The notes beneath the pieces are model-generated. The model was given only the letters and a program-made list of their open reading frames with translations. It searched no databases and was not told the DNA's origin. DNA of 11,737 nucleotides from Clarireedia homoeocarpa (Eukaryota; Ascomycota; Leotiomycetes; Helotiales; Rutstroemiaceae): contig LNKV01000013.1 in the NCBI GenBank assembly GCA_001465935.1, positions 795,316-807,052 on the forward strand, read 5' to 3'. The position numbers and the translations under genes were made by a program. This document shows, one piece after another, positions 1-9,319 of this stretch. Numbering within the stretch: position 1 is the first letter of the stretch; each line of letters opens with the position of its first letter.

Positions 1-615
1 TTTAACTAGAATAATCTAGACTTAAAAATTTATCGGAAAAAACTATTTTTTATTAATATAGTTATTATTAAAAAATAATATATAAACAGAAAGATATTAA
101 ATTTACTTATTATATATTTATTACTTTACTTTAAAATAACTCTATTTAATATCTCAAATAGATACCCGGTTTCCTTTATTAAAGATAAAAGTTATTTTAG
201 TTATAAATTATTTATTTTATAAGATCTAGATTAAATATTATATTATTTATATAAAAAAAAATTAAAGTTAATTAAATTTATAACTTTTATATTTAATACT
301 AAGTTTAAAAGACTTCTAAAACCTCTCTAGATCTCTTTTATATAATATAAATTAAATATTATAAAGATATATATAATCTTTATTATAATAATAAACTATA
401 TTTATAAAAGAGATAATAATAATAAACTTTTTATAATTACTTTATAAAAAGTCGAAAATCTAATTAATTAGTAAAAAGAATAGTAAATATTTAAATAAAA
501 TATAATTACTTTAATTATATAGTTACTAGTTTTGATTAATTATTTTATTATTATATACTCTTTTATAAATATTAATATTAAATTATTTATATCGACTAAA
601 TATATAATATATATA
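1..615 (+). pseudogene. Upstream part of element A polyprotein (protease/linker region), unresolved
   Basis: This stretch precedes the reverse transcriptase in the same element, where the family has the aspartic protease and a linker. I could not identify the protease active-site motif, so only position supports the call. The sequence is very AT-rich with many stops in all frames. Near 619-640 the frame becomes recognisable as the segment leading into RT (Ile-Phe-Ser-Lys-Ser-Lys). Confidence 0.45.
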
Positions 616-1980
616 TATATATTCTCGAAATCTAAGTCTAATCTCCTTCTATTTTATTATTTATATAACTATAAAATCTAATTAAAAAGTAATAAAGAAA
701 AAACTTTTAAATATAACTCTCTTTATAAAATATTACTAAAAGAGCTAGAAGTAGTTAAAAAATATATTATAGATAACCTACTTAAAAGTTTTATTAAACT
801 AAATCAAATATTTTTTATAATTTTTATTTTATTCGTAAAAAAGTCTAATAACTCTTTTTATTTATATATTAACTTCTAAGCTTTAAATACTTTTATTTAT
901 AAAGATAAATATTTATTTCTATTTATTAATAAGATTTTAATTAAGTTTTTAAAAATAAAAGTTTTTATTAAATTAAATATCTATTAAATATTCTATTATA
1001 TTTATATAAATCTAGCTTTTAAAAAATATATTATATTTCGAATTTAATATAGTATTTATAAATATAAAGTTATATTTTTTAGATTAACTAATAGCTTAGT
1101 TATATATTAGTATTATATAAATAATATTCTATTTAATTTTCTTAATATTTTTTATATTATTTACTTTAATAATATTTTAATTTACTTAGAAAATAAACTT
1201 AAGTATATAGTTTATATTATTTAAATATTTTAAAAACTTAAAGATATTAGTTTATAAACTAATCTTAAAAAATATAAGTTCGATATTAAATATATAAAGT
1301 ACTTTAGTTTTATTATCTCGATTAATAATATCGAAGTTGATTTTAAAAAAGTTATTATTATTAAAAAATAAGAATATCTAATTATTATAAAAGGTATTTA
1401 ATCTTTCTTAAATTTTTATAACTTTTATTAACGATTTATTTATAACTTTAATATAATTATAAAACTTTTTATTAAATTAATAAAAGTTATAACCCGTTTT
1501 AACTTTAATATTAACTACTAATAGTTATTTAATATATTTAAGAAAATACTAACTTCTACTTTATTTTTATAATATTATAATTATAATCTTATTTATATAT
1601 TTAAAACTAATATATCGAATAATGTTATAATAAATATATTATCTTAGAAATATAATAATAATTAATTCCTAATTATATATATCTTAAAAATAATATAATT
1701 AGTTAAGTTTAATTATAAGATTTATAATAAAGAAATACTTATAATTATAAAGTTATTTTTATATTAGTATACTAAGTTAATAAATATTTTATATTAGATC
1801 TAAGTTTATATTAATTATAAAACTTTAGAATACTTTATAATAACTAAAGTATTTAATATTTAGTAAGTTTAATAAATTAAATTTCTAATTAATTATTATT
1901 TCTTTATTATATATTACTTTAATAAAGATAACTTTATAATAAATACTTTTATTTAGAAAGAGAATAAATAAGATTTTTAA
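616..1980 (+). pseudogene. Decayed reverse transcriptase and RNase H of element A
   Basis: Frame 1 gives a clear Ty3/Gypsy RT outline. There is an N-terminal segment ending in LFVKK (829-843), then the 'alternate-Tyr/palm' region with VFIKLN (961-978), FFRLTNS (about 1075-1095), and YFNN at 1162-1173 where the family has YLDD. A connection segment follows (FDIKYIKYFSFIIS, about 1279-1320). The RNase H-like part includes TLEYFIITK (1822-1848) and a tail ending near 1970. All three RT catalytic aspartates read Asn (codons 976, 1168 and 1171), explained by G-to-A changes. No indel is needed across about 1.3 kb, so decay is by point mutation only. The enzyme cannot be functional. Confidence 0.88.
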
Positions 1981-2229
1981 AATAAATTTAAAAAAAAATA
2001 ATATATCTAATAATTACTTAAAGATAAAAAATTTAATTCTCGGATTTTAGTTTTTTATATATATAATTATTTTAATAAATCTGCTCTCGAAGTAAATATT
2101 CTTATAAATTCTATAAGTTTTATTAATCTAGTTACTTATATTTTATAAATAAACTACAATTATAATTCTTTATAAACTTTATAAATTATAATAAATCAAA
2201 GAGAATCAAAGTTTAAATCTAAGTTCGAA

Positions 2230-2960
2230 GTTAAGAAAGATTTATTATTTTATAAAAACTATTTTATTATTCTCGATATTAAGAATTTAAAGACTTTTCT
2301 TATTTATAAAATATTTAATTCTATTATAATAGTTTATTTAGATATTAGAAAGATTTATTTACTTTTTAAAAAGTATTATTATTAATATTTTATAAGGAAT
2401 AATATTATTATATATATTTATAATTATTATATATATTATCAAAGCTCGGTTTTAAAAAATAAGATATCTAGTTTACTTTATTTATTACTAGTTCCGACTT
2501 ATATATAAGAATATATTATTATAAATTATTATAATTTTAATAAGAATAAATATAAATATAATAATATATTTATTATTATCAACTATTTATTTAAGTAAGT
2601 AATTACTATTTTATATTATAAAACTATTATTATAAGAAACTAAACTAAACTCTATATTTTATATATTTACTAATATTATAATTTACTTATAATAATATTA
2701 TCTAATTATAAACTCTAGTTTATATCTTTATTTTAAATTAAATTTAATAATATCTTTAGAATTAAAGTTAAATTATCTATTATAGACTATTTTTAAATTA
2801 ATAAGTAAATAAAAATTTATAATTAGTATTTATAAAAGTAACTAAGACTTTTTATTAATTATTACTAAAATAACTAATTTGAATTCTTACTAATAATAAA
2901 TTATATATAACTAACTTTATTATATTTTTCTTTTAATAATTTACCCCTTTTTAAAATACT
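2230..2960 (+). pseudogene. Decayed integrase of element A
   Basis: Frame 1, same as RT. The zinc-binding region is at about 2320-2440: a family His reads Tyr at 2335, and the C-x2-C pair reads Tyr at 2425 and 2434 (TGT to TAT). The catalytic core has its three acidic positions at codons 2524, 2704 and 2812. They read Asn, Asn and Lys, with 59 and then 35 residues between them, the expected D-D-35-E spacing. Between them lies a segment like the family's GYDNVFVVIDRLSK motif (about 2551-2595). Substitution of all three catalytic residues by G-to-A changes makes this a dead relic. Family assignment rests on motif order and spacing recalled from known fungal Gypsy integrases. Confidence 0.87.
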
Positions 2961-3228
2961 TTATAAATATACTTTTAAAGTTATATAAGATTAAAAGTTA
3001 ATTAAATATTCTCTAATCAATAACTTTAATATCTAAGATATTTATATTTATATTTATTATAATCGCGAAACTTTAAAATATATTTACTTAATTATTATAA
3101 CTATTTAAAAATAAATAATTAAATAAATAAATAAATATTATTAACTAACTAACTTCTAAGTTAATAATTATATCTAATTAAATATATAATATCTATTAAT
3201 ATAATAGTTATTTAAAAAGCTAGATTAC
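2961..3228 (+). pseudogene. Post-integrase region of element A, cut by the element B insertion
   Basis: Frame 1 continues past the integrase core through the segment that leads to the GPY/F module in chromoviruses. It ends with Lys-Lys-Leu-Asp-Tyr at 3214-3228. The next bases are the left end of element B, and the frame resumes at 5339. The last five bases, ATTAC (3224-3228), are the left copy of B's target-site duplication. The decay pattern (Gln/Arg to stop) is the same as upstream. Confidence 0.8.
3224..3228. repeat. Left target-site duplication of element B (ATTAC)
   Basis: ATTAC lies immediately before the left LTR and is repeated immediately after the right LTR. A 5-bp duplication is typical of Ty3/Gypsy integration. 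Confidence 0.9.
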
Positions 3229-3415
3229 TATAACGATTTATATAGAATTATATATATAGTATATTAGCTTAGTTAGGATATTTCTCTATAAGGTATCGCT
3301 TTGTACAAGCTCTAAAACTCTGAGCTATATAAGGTCTCTTTTCTTATATATAGTTTTAGTTCTATAGTTCAATATTCTAAAGTTATTTAATATCTTTATT
3401 AGTAGTCTTGTTATA
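3229..3415 (+). repeat. 5' LTR of element B
   Basis: 187 bp, aligning without gaps to 5147-5333. By eye I count 18 differences, all transitions. It contains a TATA-like motif (GCTATATAAGG) near 3324-3334, a likely element promoter. The ends TA...TA fit TG...CA after RIP. Confidence 0.9.
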
Positions 3416-4385
3416 TTATATTGAACTTTCTTTACTTTATATATAGTATTATTATCTTGTTAGAAATAGTATTTTTAAATACTCAATTAGAGAAATAATT
3501 TATATATAAATACTTTACTAAAAGGTAATCAACTCTCTTATTCTTATATTATTAGATAGTATATAATACTTTATAGACTTCGTATATATACTGATATCTA
3601 TATACTTAATTTTATAAATTCCTAAAGTAGATTATATATATTACTATTAAAAAGGCGATAAAAGTAAGTACTTAATTAAAGGTCTTTAATAATAGTCTCT
3701 CTAGATTCTAAAGGAATTTTATTAATAATTATATTAGATCTAGCTAACAGATTAGAGTATAATAAAAGTATAAATTATAACCTTTAAATTTTATATAAAA
3801 CAAGCTAGTATCTATAATATTAATATTCGAAAACTTATTAGAGTTACTTTATATATTAATATTTCGCGATTGATAACTATCTTACTTTCTTAATTTATAT
3901 AAATCTATAAATTAACTTACTTATTAATATATTAATTCTGTTAATATAATTTAACTACCTTTTTCTTTCTCGAGCTAAACGATTATATTAGTTTATTTCT
4001 ATAAGTTATAACTTTATATTTATATTTATTCTGATTTATCTTATATTCTTCTACTTTCTGGATTCGGATAACTCTTATAGATTAATACTTTTTAGTTATA
4101 TACCTTTTATATAACTATAACTCGAAAATCCCTTATTCTCAAATAGTTTCGATTTAAAGTTATTCTCTTCTAAATATTACTTTTAAGTTTTTATTTATTA
4201 TTTATTTTATTATTATTATTACTTTATTTCTTTTAAGAATAATAGAATAGTTAATTATTAATAAAATTGTAACTAAGTTTATAACTATTTACTAATAACT
4301 TAGTATTTAAGTTAAGAAGTTTAAATAAGAATTTAAAGTATTTTATTTAAATAATACTTTTCTTTATTCTCTTTACTTTTATCTG
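3416..4385 (+). other. 5' internal region of element B, no assignable coding
   Basis: This 970-bp stretch lies between the 5' LTR and the recognisable gag frame. The primer-binding site should begin at or just after 3416, but I cannot match the sequence there to a particular tRNA end, perhaps because of RIP. No frame gave a motif I recognise. It may be leader plus the gag N-terminus. It keeps more C and G than element A. Confidence 0.5.
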
Positions 4386-5146
4386 ATATCTAAGTGACCT
4401 AAGCTATAAAATCTAGACAAGTTTAATAGTTCCTACTTCGATATCTAGCTACCTACTATTAAAGTTAAATTATAAGTTGATAACAAAACTATAAGAGATA
4501 ATACTATTAAATTCTACTATATTTTCCTGAACTTTAAGTTTTTTATTTAAATTTAAGTCTTACTCTTTATTAATAAATTCTCTTTTAATTACAAAGATAT
4601 TCTTAAAGCTCTTATCTTTATATATAAAAACTCTTATTATATTAAGAAAACTTTTATTTACTTTTATATAGTTTATTAAGATACTAATTCTTTAAATAAT
4701 TATATTACTAGGTTTTAATATATCCTATATAAAATAAATAGAAAGAACTAGAATAATAATTAGAAAATTAATATTTTTTATCTAAACTTAAGCTAGATAA
4801 TATTATAGTAACTAAACAATTAGCTAGATAAGTCTATTAATTTCAAAGAGTTTATATACTTTATATAATATTTTAATAACTCTTCTTTTTATTAATCTAT
4901 ATTTATATTTATTATCTTATTAGTTTAGCGACTATTATATTTTCAATACTTCTATATATAGTCTTATTAATATCTATAATAAGCTACTAAGCTAATAGAC
5001 TTAAATATAATCGAGACTAATAAATAGACTAAAAGATAGTTAGTTTAAATAAAAGCTTCTTTATTTCTTTTAATTTATTTCCTTTATTAACTTTAAGTTA
5101 TTCTTTTTAGATATTCAAGAACGAGCTTTTTCAAAGAGAAGAGTAA
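4386..5146 (+). pseudogene. Decayed gag of element B, apparently fused in frame to a pol-like C-terminal tail
   Basis: Frame 3 (codon starts divisible by 3) holds a Gag-like protein of the type found in fungal Gypsy elements. FNSSYFDI, a stop where the family has Trp, then LPTIKVKL are at 4422-4469. IKFYYIFLN follows near 4509. SLNNYITRF, a stop, then YILYK are near 4689-4733. NLS...NNQLDKSINFKEF is at about 4785-4855. The frame stays open to the same reading through 5109-5132, where RYSRTSFF matches the last residues of element A's pol (RYSRASFF, 6097-6120). I see no zinc-knuckle. Gag forms the particle in which the element RNA is copied. The homology is recalled by pattern rather than searched, so the domain call is good but its limits are approximate. 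Confidence 0.7.
5130..5146 (+). promoter_or_regulatory. Polypurine tract of element B
   Basis: Purine-rich AAAGAGAAGAG, then TAA, directly precedes the 3' LTR at 5147. This is the position where plus-strand DNA synthesis is primed in LTR retrotransposons. Confidence 0.8.
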
Positions 5147-5333
5147 TATAACGATTTATATAAAATTATATATATAGTATATTAGCCTAGTTAGGATATT
5201 TCTCTATAGAGTATTACTTCGTATAAACTTTAAAGCTCTAAGTTATATAAGGTCTCTCTTTTTATATATAGTTTTAGTTCTATAGTTTAATATTCTAAAG
5301 TTATTTAATATCTTTATTAATAGTCTCGTTATA
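5147..5333 (+). repeat. 3' LTR of element B
   Basis: 187 bp, same length and ends as 3229-3415. It differs only by transitions in both directions, as expected when RIP hits the two copies independently. A TATA-like GTTATATAAGG lies near 5242. Confidence 0.9.
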
Positions 5334-5338
5334 ATTAC
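5334..5338. repeat. Right target-site duplication of element B (ATTAC)
   Basis: Matches 3224-3228 exactly. Removing 3229-5338 restores one continuous reading frame in element A, from Asp-Tyr at 3223-3228 to Phe at 5339. Confidence 0.9.
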
Positions 5339-5773
5339 TTTATTAATAGATACTTTAAAATCTTAGAATATATTAATTACTTTTATTATCTAGATCTACT
5401 TAATATTATATAAATCTATAATATATTCCTAATTAATAAATTAAAGAAAGTAGTTAATAATTTATTATTAAATTAGTATAATAAACTACTTTTATTAATT
5501 AATATTATAAAAATAAATAAGTATAAAATAAAGTAAATACTAACTTATTATTTAAAATAAAGATTATTAGAATATTATATCTAATAGAGAGATTATAATA
5601 TTAATTTAGTTTAATATAAAATATCGGATCTTAAAATATCTTTAATACTATTTTAAAATTTTTATTAAACTAACTTGAAAGTATTTAATCTTTTAATATT
5701 TCTTTTTAAATAGTTTCGATTATAAGAATTTAAAGAAGATAATTATAATTATATTAAAAGAGACTATCTAATA

Positions 5774-6047
5774 ATTATAATAAATAAAAAGCGATTTCTA
5801 AACTTTATAATATCTAAAATATAATATCGTTAAATTAAGAAGTTACTATTATTATTCTTATAACTATATTTATTTATTATAAACTATTTAAATTATTTAT
5901 ATTTATTAAANTTATAATAAATAAGAAATAATTTCTAAACTTTATAATATTTAAAGTATAATATTATTAAACTAAAAAGTTATTATTATTATTCTTATAA
6001 CTATATTTATTTATTATAAACTATTTAAATTATTTATATTTATTAAA
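5774..6047 (+). repeat. 137-bp tandem duplication in element A with an ambiguous base at the junction
   Basis: Copies at about 5774-5910 and 5911-6047 align at a constant offset of 137. About 11 differences are visible, all transitions and nearly all in the first half of the unit. The last 60 or so bases are identical. Position 5911, at the join, is the only N in the window. Element C has one copy of the corresponding sequence. Confidence 0.85.
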
Positions 6048-6113
6048 AAGAAACTTTAAAGATATATAATTTAGATAATAATTAATAAAGGAATTAAGAT
6101 ATTCGAGAGCAAG

Positions 6114-6135
6114 TTTTTTTAAAAAAGAGGGGTAA
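6114..6135 (+). promoter_or_regulatory. Polypurine tract of element A
   Basis: AAAAAAGAGGGG, then TAA, precedes the LTR start at 6136. Layout and neighbouring sequence match element B (5130-5146) and the minus-strand element C (11165-11190). Confidence 0.8.
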
Positions 6136-6342
6136 TATAATAATTCTAATCGAATTATTACGATATTATATAAGGATATAATCTTTTTAAAAGTAAGTTA
6201 GATATTAAATATATATTAGTATATATATAATATAGTATATAATTATTTCTTATATATAAGCTTTCAAACTCTTATAATCCTCTTAGCTTTATAATTATTA
6301 ATTCTAAGATTATTTAATATCTTAATTAATAGTCTCGTTATA
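6136..6342 (+). repeat. 3' LTR of element A
   Basis: 207 bp beginning TATAATAATTC and ending GTCTCGTTATA. The first 29 bases contain an imperfect inverted repeat (ATAATTC...GAATTAT). A TATA-like CTTATATATAAGC lies near 6250. The last 43 bases align without gaps to the unmutated end of element C's LTR (10933-10975, minus strand), differing nearly only by C-to-T and G-to-A. The 5' partner is outside the window. Confidence 0.85.
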
Positions 6343-8578
6343 ATATTTATTTAATTTTAAAGTTTTTATAATTTAATTAATATATAGATTATAATTTATT
6401 AATTATAATATTTTTAAAATTATCTAATATTTATTTAATAATATTAAATCTATTTTTATATAGTTAAAATATTAATTTAATTATATTATAAATTCTTTTA
6501 TTTATAATAAATTATTTTATTACTTTTAATTAATTATTTATTAATAAAAATAAATTTATATAAAATTAATTTTTTAAAAATTTAAAAATTTATTATTATT
6601 ATAATTTTTGATATTATAAATTTTTTTATTATTTTTAAATTTATTATAATTCGAAATATCTATTTATTTATATATATTTTATAAAAAATTTATTTTAGTT
6701 TTAAAATAATTTTTATTTTTTAATTAACTTTTTTAATTTTATTATAAATTATTTTTAATTAATATAAAATATTTTATAATAAAAATTTATAATTAATATA
6801 TTTTATTATATTTTAATTTTTTCTTTTTTTAATTTTTTATAATATATTTAACTTTTTATTAAAAACTAATATATTAATTATATTTTTTATAAAGAATAAA
6901 ATATTATTTAATATTATTTTATCTTAGATTTATTATTTTTAAAATTATCTTTTAAAAACTTTTAATAAATATTATTTATTTTAAATAATTTCTATTTAAA
7001 ATATTTATTATTTTTATATATAAATTTATAAAATTTATTTATTTTAAATTTTAATTTTAATTTTTTAAATATCCTCTTTTAATAATTTATTTTTTATTTA
7101 TTTATAATAAGTTATATATTTTATTTAATTAATAATTATTTTTATTTATTATAATTTTAAATTATTTTTTTCTTTTTTAAATATTTCTTTTTAATTTTTA
7201 TTTTTAAAACTTTTTTTGATAATTTTTATTTAATATTTTAAAAATCTATATTTAAAATAAAGTTTTTTTTTATTAATAAATTTTTTAAAAAGATTATATT
7301 ATAAATTTATAATATTTAATTTTATAAACTTTTTATAATTTTCTTTTAAATTATAAGTTTATAAATATTTAAATCTTATTTTATTTTTATAATATTATTA
7401 TTTATATTATTTTACTAATAAAAAATTAATTATTTTTTAATATTTATATTCTCGATTATTAGTATAAGTAGTTTTTTTAATTAATTAATTTATATTATTA
7501 ATTAAGTTTTTTTTAAAGAATTTTTTTAATAAAAAGTTTAAATTTTAATATATAATAATTAATAAAAATTATAATTCTCTAATTAATATAATTTTTATAA
7601 TTATAAAATTTAATAATATAATTAATAATTAATTTAATTTATTTAAATTTAAATAATTTTCTTTTTATTATTTAAATAATATTAATATTTTCGAATATTT
7701 ATTATATTTTATTTTTAAATTTTTTAAAAATATTAAAAATAATTATTATAATTTTTAAAATAGTTTATAACGAATAATTTTATTTATTTAAATATTTTAT
7801 TTTAAAAATAAGATATTATTTATAAACTTAATATATTTTTAATTATAAATTTCTTGAAATTAAATTTAAAATATATTTTAAAGTAAAAAAATTTTAAATT
7901 CTTTTTAATTTTCTTTAAATTTATTTAAAAATATTATTTTAAATAATTTTTAGAATGATAATTTATTATTATAATTATTAACTTTAAAATTATTTTTTAA
8001 TTTATTTATTAATATTAATTTAAAGTTAAATTTTATTAATTATTTTCTTTTAGAATTTCTTATAAATATTTTTTTTATTTTTATTATTATCTTTTATAAT
8101 TATATTATTATTATAATTTTAAATAAAATTTAATTTAATAAAAAATTCTAATAAATAGTTATTATTAATAATAAAATCTATTATATTGATTTAATATATA
8201 AAGTAATAATAATATTAGAAATATTATAAATTTTATTTTCTAAATTATATAAAAGTAATTAAATTATAAAATATTAATAATTAATAAAACTAATAATATA
8301 ATTATAAATTTATTATTAAAAATAATTATATAAGAAATTAATAATTATAATAATAAATTAAATATAAAGTTTTAAATATTAAAAAAATATATTCTATTTA
8401 TATAAACTTTTATTTTTATTAAAAGAAATCTATAAATTTTATAATTTTTTATTAATTTGTTTAAAAAAAAACTAATAAACTTTATATTTATTTTTCTATT
8501 TTTTTATAATTTTATTCTTTATTTAAAATTCTATTATTATTTATAAATAATTAAATTTAAAGTTTTTAAATTTATTAT
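6343..8578. other. Extremely AT-rich RIP-degraded stretch, origin unidentified
   Basis: C and G are rarer here than anywhere else in the window, and the few that remain are mostly in CT, TC or CG contexts. From 6343 to about 8150 the plus strand is T-rich, then from about 8150 it is A-rich. In this window A-richness marks the coding strand of RIP-mutated pol. By that measure 6343-8150 may derive from a minus-strand coding repeat, and a minus-strand reading around 6850-7470 has stops that could be mutated Gln codons. I found no LTR end, RT, integrase or transposase motif I can defend. Most likely one or more old transposon copies. Confidence 0.5.
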
Positions 8579-8583
8579 TTATA

Positions 8584-8770
8584 ATATATATAAAAAGAAA
8601 TTAATATATAAAGAGAAACTATTATATAAAAAGAGATTAATATATAAAAAAAGAGTATTAATATAGAAAGAGATTAGTATATAAAAAGCAACTAATATAT
8701 AAAAAGAGATTAATATATAAAAAGAGAAATATTTTAAAAAGATTAATATATAAAGAGAGATATAGATATA
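8584..8770. repeat. Degenerate 18-bp tandem repeat at the AT/GC border
   Basis: About ten imperfect units close to ATATAAAAAGAGATTAAT, with some units shortened or lengthened by a few bases. It ends where the GC-balanced island starts at 8771. A minus-strand open frame over it is only a translation of the repeat, all Tyr/Leu/Ile/Phe, and is not a gene. Confidence 0.85.
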
Positions 8771-9010
8771 TTTGCCCGCACAGACCACCCCCAATCCAGA
8801 GGTTCTGATTGGTGCCCGAATCCAACTTTCTCATTAGATATAATAAATATATTATATACTGCCGCCGGTATATTAGTATATTCTTCGAAGAGTTGCTGAA
8901 TTCAAAATAATATTACAGATCTAGGAAGCAGGTGACTATAGGGACCTTAGGCTCAGAGATCAGTAATCCAATCTCAGTAGAACTCTATGAAGGAAGTTAT
9001 ATAATCCGAT
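8771..9010. other. Left edge of the GC-balanced island, no gene seen
   Basis: Composition changes abruptly at 8771 from almost pure A/T to normal. CA and TG dinucleotides reappear. A CCAATC/GATTGG inverted pair lies at 8791-8812. No open frame of note and no RNA gene was recognised. Confidence 0.6.
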
Positions 9011-9080
9011 GGAGCGGACAGATCCTGAGTGCTTCTAGGACTCTTGGAGCGATAGGATCCTGAGCGCTCCTCGTGCTCTT
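9011..9080. repeat. Two adjacent 35-bp imperfect direct repeats
   Basis: Copies at 9011-9045 and 9046-9080 both start GGAGCG and end CTCTT and match at about 25 of 35 positions. The second also contains GGAGCG...CGCTCC, an inverted repeat. They lie just upstream of the TATA motif at 9095. Confidence 0.75.
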
Positions 9081-9094
9081 TGAGAACGAAGGTC

Positions 9095-9105
9095 TATATA
9101 AATAG
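9095..9105 (+). promoter_or_regulatory. TATA-box-like motif, plus strand, no gene identified downstream
   Basis: TATATAAATAG is a strong TATA consensus match in GC-normal sequence. It is followed by a C/A/T-rich stretch resembling a transcribed leader (9120-9240). No plus-strand coding region follows before the minus-strand gene. It could instead be the promoter of an old LTR fragment, or chance. Confidence 0.35.
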
Positions 9106-9300
9106 AATGTATTTCATTAGTATATAGAGCTTCATGCTCAACTCAAATAGTAATTCCATTACTTAGTTACTACTCAATACGATCGGATCAATTATTTAAT
9201 AATCCCCTGCTTGACTGCTTCAATACACAACCCTATATATCTCTACCACTTTCATATAACTAGAGAATCGACGATGTAACAATTAAGAATTGAAACTTTG
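9106..9300. other. Island sequence between the TATA motif and the secreted-protein gene, no gene seen
   Basis: Normal composition and no useful open frame on either strand. It includes the probable 3' untranslated side of the minus-strand gene at 9383-9813. An inverted repeat CAATT-AAG-AATTG lies near 9278-9290. It resembles the beginning of the Gypsy LTRs here (TATAATAATTC...), but too weakly to call an LTR. Confidence 0.4.
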
Positions 9301-9319
9301 TTATTATCTGAATCTTCCT

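Larger units (their letters stand above)
3229..5333 (+). mobile_element. Element B: gag-only LTR retrotransposon nested in element A
   Basis: Seen: two direct 187-bp LTRs (3229-3415 and 5147-5333) that begin TATAACG and end GTTATA, readable as RIP-mutated TG...CA termini. They are flanked by identical ATTAC pentamers (3224-3228 and 5334-5338). The 1731-bp interior carries a gag-like frame and a polypurine tract, and I found no RT or integrase motifs. B retains somewhat more CA/TG dinucleotides than A, consistent with a later arrival. Its LTR ends and polypurine region resemble those of A, so B is probably a non-autonomous relative that depended on A-like elements for enzymes (inference). Confidence 0.9.
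5339..6135 (+). pseudogene. C-terminal pol of element A with GPY/F-like and chromodomain regions
   Basis: This continues element A's pol after the element B insertion (codon starts at 2 mod 3). The start resembles the GPY/F module that follows integrase in chromoviruses (YFKILEYI..., 5351 on). A chromodomain-like region lies at about 5510-5690: KYKIK near 5520 in the place of the family's YEVE motif, and SDLK at 5624-5635 where the family has W-Y-P-x-S-D-L-K. Chromodomains direct integration to heterochromatin. The frame ends with RYSRASFFKKEG and TAA at 6133. A 137-bp tandem duplication (about 5774-6047) shifts the frame. Subtracting it puts the tail back in the same frame. Aromatic-cage residues cannot be confirmed after RIP. 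Confidence 0.75.
1..6342 (+). mobile_element. Element A: RIP-decayed Ty3/Gypsy chromovirus-like LTR retrotransposon, 5' end outside the window
   Basis: Seen: a single decayed pol frame (codon starts at 1 mod 3) can be followed from about 620 to 3228. It is interrupted by element B and resumes at 5339. It is followed by a polypurine tract and a 3' LTR. Domain order is RT, RNase H, integrase, GPY/F-like module, chromodomain, which is the Ty3/Gypsy chromovirus order. Stops are mostly TAG or TAA where the family has Gln or Arg codons, as RIP would produce. The 5' LTR, gag and most of the protease lie left of position 1. The 3' flank 6343-6347 (ATATT) would be one copy of its target duplication, but the partner is not in the window. 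Confidence 0.9.

Noticed and set aside
1..8578. Mitochondrial or plastid DNA because of the extreme AT content
   Set aside because: The content is Gypsy retrotransposons with RIP-type mutations, abutting GC-normal nuclear-type DNA with a spliced gene. No organelle genes were seen.
8584..8770. CRISPR-like array
   Set aside because: Units are contiguous and degenerate with no unique spacers, and the context is eukaryotic.
8579..8794. Minus-strand open frame of 71 codons rich in Tyr, Leu, Ile and Phe
   Set aside because: It is the translation of the 18-bp AT-rich satellite. It has repeat-driven composition with no start context or domain.
9276..9292. TGTAACAATTAAGAATTG considered as the start of an unmutated Gypsy LTR
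   Set aside because: Similarity to the LTR start stops after about 10 bases, and neither an LTR end nor a target duplication was found nearby.
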